Assembly: GCA_038198445.1 (NCBI GenBank)
Contig: JBBPZZ010000024.1
Location: forward strand, 1-8,301
DNA length: 8,301 nucleotides
Origin: JACDDK01 sp038198445
GTDB lineage: Bacteria > Actinomycetota > Rubrobacteria > Rubrobacterales > Rubrobacteraceae
Direction: 5' to 3'
The notes below the pieces were generated by a model. That model was not told where the DNA came from. It searched no databases and saw only the letters and a list, made by a program, of their open reading frames with translations. The position numbers and the translations under genes were made by a program. Positions 6,196-8,301 of this stretch are shown one piece after another. Positions within the stretch are counted from its first letter, which is position 1. Every line of letters starts with the position of its first letter.

Positions 6196-6202
6196 CAGCC
6201 TG
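6190..6202 (-). repeat. Right copy of 13-bp perfect inverted repeat
   Basis: TTCTAACAGCCTG at 6190-6202 is the exact reverse complement of 5709-5721. It contains the TAA stop of the island gene (6193-6195). Just inside and after it AACAG and CTGTT (6194-6198 with 6208-6212) can form a weak five-pair hairpin. Confidence 0.85.
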
Positions 6203-6260
6203 TTTCACTGTTATTTATGTTATCGTCTCCGGGCCATGGAAGCTAGAAAACCGCTAAGGA

Positions 6261-7115
6261 ATGGGCTTGAGGCTCGTCTACACACTGTTACTCGTCGCCG
6301 TCACCGCCGTGTGGGGGTGGACGTTCGTCGTGGTGCAGGATGCCATCGCTTTGTACGGGGTGCTGCCTTTTCTGGCGGTACGTTTCGTGCTGGCCGGAGC
6401 CACGCTTGCCCCGATCTACGCGGCGAGGCTCACGCGGCGCTCACTGATCGTCGGTGGCGGCATTGGTATAGTGCTCGCGGCAGGCTATCTGTTCCAGACT
6501 CTGGGGTTGCTGTATACGACGCCCACCAACTCCGGGCTCATTACCGGCCTCTTCGTAGTGTTCGCGCCGTTGGCTGACCGGGTGCTTTTCGGAGCTAGTG
6601 CTTCGCGGCAGGTGATCCTGGCTGTAATCCTGAGCCTCGTCGGGATGGTGATGCTCGCCGGGGGCGGCCCGGATGGCGTTAACCCCGGCGACTTCCTGAC
6701 GCTGTTCTGCGCGACGGCCCTCGGGCTGCACATCGCGTTGCTTTCGCGCTACGCCTCCGCCCACGACGCCGGAGCCCTCACCCTCGCCCAGATACTCGCG
6801 ATGGCGCTCCTCTTCGTCGTCGCGTGGCCGGTCTTCGATCCGATCTCGTTCCCTCCGCCGGGGGTGTGGGTAGCTTTGCTCGTGACGGGGCTTCTGGCGT
6901 CGGCGGGGGCGTTTCTGGTGCAGACGACGGTGCAGCAGAAGATACCGGCGGCGCGAACGGCGATCATCCTGACGATGGAGCCGGTCTTCGCCGCCTTCTT
7001 CGGTTACTGGCTCGCGGGTGATAGGTTGGTGCTCGTCCAGGTCCTCGGGGCCATCTTGATCCTCTCCGCTCTCGTCATCGGTGAGGTCCTGCCCGTCCTG
7101 CGCCGCCGCAAGTAA
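6261..7115 (+). CDS. EamA/DMT-family membrane transporter
   Basis: A drug/metabolite-type exporter of the cytoplasmic membrane with 284 residues and about ten hydrophobic helices in two EamA repeats (about 5-136 and 145-280). Family hallmarks are AVTAVWGWTFV at 13-23, the TTPTNSGLITGLFVVFAPL segment at 86-104, its counterpart IPAARTAIILTMEPVFAAFFGY at 228-249, and a basic tail (RRRK). The loop GGGPDGVNPGD near 134-144 separates the repeats. AAGGA lies directly against ATG 6261 but six bases before an in-frame TTG at 6267, so TTG 6267 may be the true start; the protein is then two residues shorter. EamA proteins export amino acids, nucleosides or drugs, and the substrate cannot be predicted here. 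It is convergent with tetR, so control by that repressor is not implied. Confidence 0.92.
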   Translation: MGLRLVYTLLLVAVTAVWGWTFVVVQDAIALYGVLPFLAVRFVLAGATLAPIYAARLTRRSLIVGGGIGIVLAAGYLFQTLGLLYTTPTNSGLITGLFVVFAPLADRVLFGASASRQVILAVILSLVGMVMLAGGGPDGVNPGDFLTLFCATALGLHIALLSRYASAHDAGALTLAQILAMALLFVVAWPVFDPISFPPPGVWVALLVTGLLASAGAFLVQTTVQQKIPAARTAIILTMEPVFAAFFGYWLAGDRLVLVQVLGAILILSALVIGEVLPVLRRRK

Positions 7116-7141
7116 CACAACTTTCGGAACAGTTTTTGGCA

Positions 7142-7180
7142 CGAGTGCTAACCGGCGGTTAGTTGTTGCGTTGATACTCG
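7142..7180 (+). terminator. Hairpin between convergent EamA and tetR genes
   Basis: A near-perfect palindrome CTAACCGGCGGTTAG (7148-7162; seven-base arms around one G) lies 32 bases after the transporter stop and is followed by the T-rich TTGTTGCGTTG. It is nested in an outer pair CGAGT/ACTCG (7142-7146 with 7176-7180). It probably ends the transporter transcript. The 15-bp palindrome also has the form of a TetR-type operator, but no promoter starts here. Confidence 0.45.
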
Positions 7181-7192
7181 CCGGACGCTTCG

Positions 7193-7915
7193 TCAGTGGG
7201 CGATGTGAGCGAGCTTATCGAGCCAATCGGAGAGCAGAGCGTTCTCAGAGGGCGTGAGACCCGCCTCCGCTTCAGGCAGGATAGCTTTGAGCGCGACGGC
7301 CCGGTTGGCGACCCGTCTACGATCGTCTCCTCCGTTCAATGCTTCGTCGGCCTCGTCCGTGGTCACGGCAGCGAGGACCGACTCGCGGGCCATATACGAC
7401 AGCGTAAGGTTGCGATCCTCTTCCTTGGTGGCTATGAGAGCCAATACGACTCCTACACCGGTGGCGCCGATCAAATCCGCCGCACTCTCCACGCTGACGC
7501 GCAGACGACCCGCTTCGGCGACCCGCTGCACCAGTTGATGCAGGATCTCGTGAGCCTCCAAGGCGGCAGTGGGCGCGGCCCCAGACCCCGGGTTGCCGTA
7601 CATGAGCGTATAAAGAGCCGGGTTGGATAAACCGAACTCGACGTGGAGATCCCACCCCTGTCGCAAGTCCTCCACCGGGTCCTCGACGCTCTTGCGTGCG
7701 AGCTTGGTTTTCAGGTACTTCGAGAACCCGTAGCTGGCTACCTCATCCAATAAGCCTTGCATGTCGCCGAACTGGCGGTAGATCGTCGGAGTTTGCACCC
7801 CTGCGGCGTCGGCGACCGCCCGCGTGGATACCGCCTCCCGGCCACCCTCGGCCAGCAACTCTTCGGTCGCCCGTACTATCCGATCTCGCGGACTCAATGT
7901 CGTTTCCATCGTCAT
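7193..7915 (-). CDS. TetR-family transcriptional regulator
   Basis: A 240-residue dimeric repressor. The N-terminal HTH domain is textbook: RDRIVRATEELLAEGG (10-25), recognition region VSTRAVADAAGVQTPTIYRQFGDMQGLL (29-56). The C-terminal ligand-binding part (about 65-225) is helical and mostly variable. TetR-family proteins usually repress a divergent neighbour, here the dehydrogenase starting at 8031, and themselves. No Shine-Dalgarno precedes ATG 7915, but TATTAT lies exactly seven bases upstream, so the mRNA is probably leaderless, a common arrangement in actinobacteria. A second ATG two codons downstream (7909) is less likely for the same reason. The ligand is unknown. Confidence 0.93.
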   Translation of the reverse strand: MTMETTLSPRDRIVRATEELLAEGGREAVSTRAVADAAGVQTPTIYRQFGDMQGLLDEVASYGFSKYLKTKLARKSVEDPVEDLRQGWDLHVEFGLSNPALYTLMYGNPGSGAAPTAALEAHEILHQLVQRVAEAGRLRVSVESAADLIGATGVGVVLALIATKEEDRNLTLSYMARESVLAAVTTDEADEALNGGDDRRRVANRAVALKAILPEAEAGLTPSENALLSDWLDKLAHIAH

Positions 7916-8030
7916 GTTGCCAATAATAACATTTTTCTGTTGTCACAGGTTGTGTTGTCAATAAATCGGTGATAACGTTACCGGTGTCAGCAAGATCAGC
8001 TAACAGAGGCTGGTAGATATGGAGGTAAGT
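7916..8030. promoter_or_regulatory. Divergent tetR / dehydrogenase control region
   Basis: For tetR (minus), TATTAT at 7928-7923 sits seven bases before ATG 7915, fitting a leaderless promoter. For the dehydrogenase (plus), TTGTGT at 7950-7955 and TAACGT at 7973-7978, with TGA before it as an extended -10, are spaced 17 bases apart. The 8-bp word TGTTGTCA occurs twice, at 7938-7945 and 7953-7960, 15 bp apart, overlapping both promoters; it is the best operator candidate for TetR. A partial palindrome around AACGTT (7973-7980, TAACGTTA) lies at the plus -10. Confidence 0.5.
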
Positions 8031-8301
8031 ATGGACGGGCAGAGCGGAGCAGCGGAGGGCCAGATTGCTATTGTCACCGGCGGCAGCAGGGGTCTTGGCA
8101 AGAACATGGTGCAAAATATCGCCGGGCGCGGGACCGATGTGATCTTTACATACCAGAGCAACAGAGACGCTGCTGAGGCGGTGGTAGCCGAGGTGGAAGG
8201 GAGGGGCTGCCGCGCTGTCGCTCTGCAGCTCGACACGGGCGACTCCGACACCTTCGACGCCTTCGCGGAGCAGGTACGGGGCGTTCTTGAGGAATGGGGT
8301 A
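8031..8301 (+). CDS. Short-chain dehydrogenase/reductase, C-terminus beyond window
   Basis: The first 90 codons of an NAD(P)-dependent Rossmann-fold oxidoreductase of the SDR family. Residues 11-16 form the first strand QIAIVT, followed by the cofactor loop TGGSRGLG at 16-23 (pattern TGxxxGxG). The next strand VIFTYQSNRDAA suits NADP(H) preference, and strand three ends ALQLD. The YxxxK catalytic pair would lie outside the window. GGAGG at 8021-8025, five bases before ATG 8031, fixes this start over the in-frame ATG 8019, which overlaps the Shine-Dalgarno. It is divergent from tetR, the classic layout for a repressed SDR gene. The substrate is unknown; the N-terminus resembles beta-ketoacyl-ACP reductase-type and other generic SDRs. 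Confidence 0.9.
   Translation, partial: MDGQSGAAEGQIAIVTGGSRGLGKNMVQNIAGRGTDVIFTYQSNRDAAEAVVAEVEGRGCRAVALQLDTGDSDTFDAFAEQVRGVLEEWG

Larger units (their letters stand above)
5709..6202 (+). mobile_element. Candidate one-gene mobile unit (494 bp)
   Basis: The unit consists of a perfect 13-bp inverted repeat at both ends and one AT-rich gene filling it, set between GC-rich chromosomal genes and just after a truncated frame. It encodes no transposase or integrase, so it would have to be moved in trans. Two readings are possible: an integron-like gene cassette, whose ends GTTAGAA and TTCTAAC each match the core consensus at 6 of 7 positions, or a passenger element with terminal inverted repeats derived from an insertion sequence. 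The lack of a clear target duplication speaks slightly against the second. Confidence 0.45.

Noticed and set aside
5700..6212. Target-site duplication flanking the 13-bp inverted repeats
   Set aside because: The bases outside the two repeats (ACTTGG and TTTCAC) share no direct repeat of two or more bases at the borders.
6441..7142. 233-codon open frame on the minus strand opposite the EamA gene
   Set aside because: Low-complexity Arg/Glu/Asp/Gln-rich product produced by GC-rich codon use of the transporter; no domain.

Overview
The window looks like chromosomal DNA from a GC-rich bacterium, most likely an actinobacterium. A Rubrobacter-type genome is my best guess, from codon use and gene style only; there is no rRNA or other marker gene to confirm it. 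Coding density is high and most gene starts have a recognisable Shine-Dalgarno sequence. There is no tRNA, rRNA, CRISPR array or recognisable transposase. One stretch, about 5,572-6,235, is clearly AT-richer than the rest (one 60-base line counted by hand has 24 G+C).

Left part (1-4,039, all minus strand). In transcription order the genes are an alpha/beta hydrolase, a calcineurin-like phosphoesterase, an unrecognised 71-residue protein, and a two-HMA-domain copper-exporting P-type ATPase (copA) whose C-terminus lies beyond the left edge. copA has its own promoter with a G-tract operator-like sequence of the kind used by CsoR-family copper repressors. The 71-residue gene also has a TATAAT box of its own.

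Middle (4,040-5,613, plus strand). A GNAT acetyltransferase is cut off after about 67 codons and followed by a short unidentified coding fragment. Then come an intact GNAT acetyltransferase and a small cupin, which overlap by an ATGA. A third reading frame overlaps the cupin stop by a GTGA but ends after 15 codons, where the DNA turns AT-rich. This looks like an operon whose third gene has been cut off.

Island (about 5,608-6,202). An AT-rich gene for a small N-terminally membrane-anchored protein is bracketed by a perfect 13-bp inverted repeat, CAGGCTGTTAGAA / TTCTAACAGCCTG. The start codon lies 3 bp inside the left copy and the stop codon lies within the right copy. This compact layout suggests a one-gene mobile unit: either an integron-cassette-like unit (the repeats resemble attC core ends) or a small passenger element with terminal inverted repeats. 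It is the most notable feature in the window.

Right part (6,203-8,301). A ten-helix EamA/DMT-family exporter (plus) converges on a TetR-family repressor (minus), with a hairpin between them. The TetR gene is divergent from a short-chain dehydrogenase that runs off the right edge. Their shared 115-bp intergenic region holds a probable leaderless tetR promoter and two 8-bp direct repeats, so TetR probably controls itself and the dehydrogenase.
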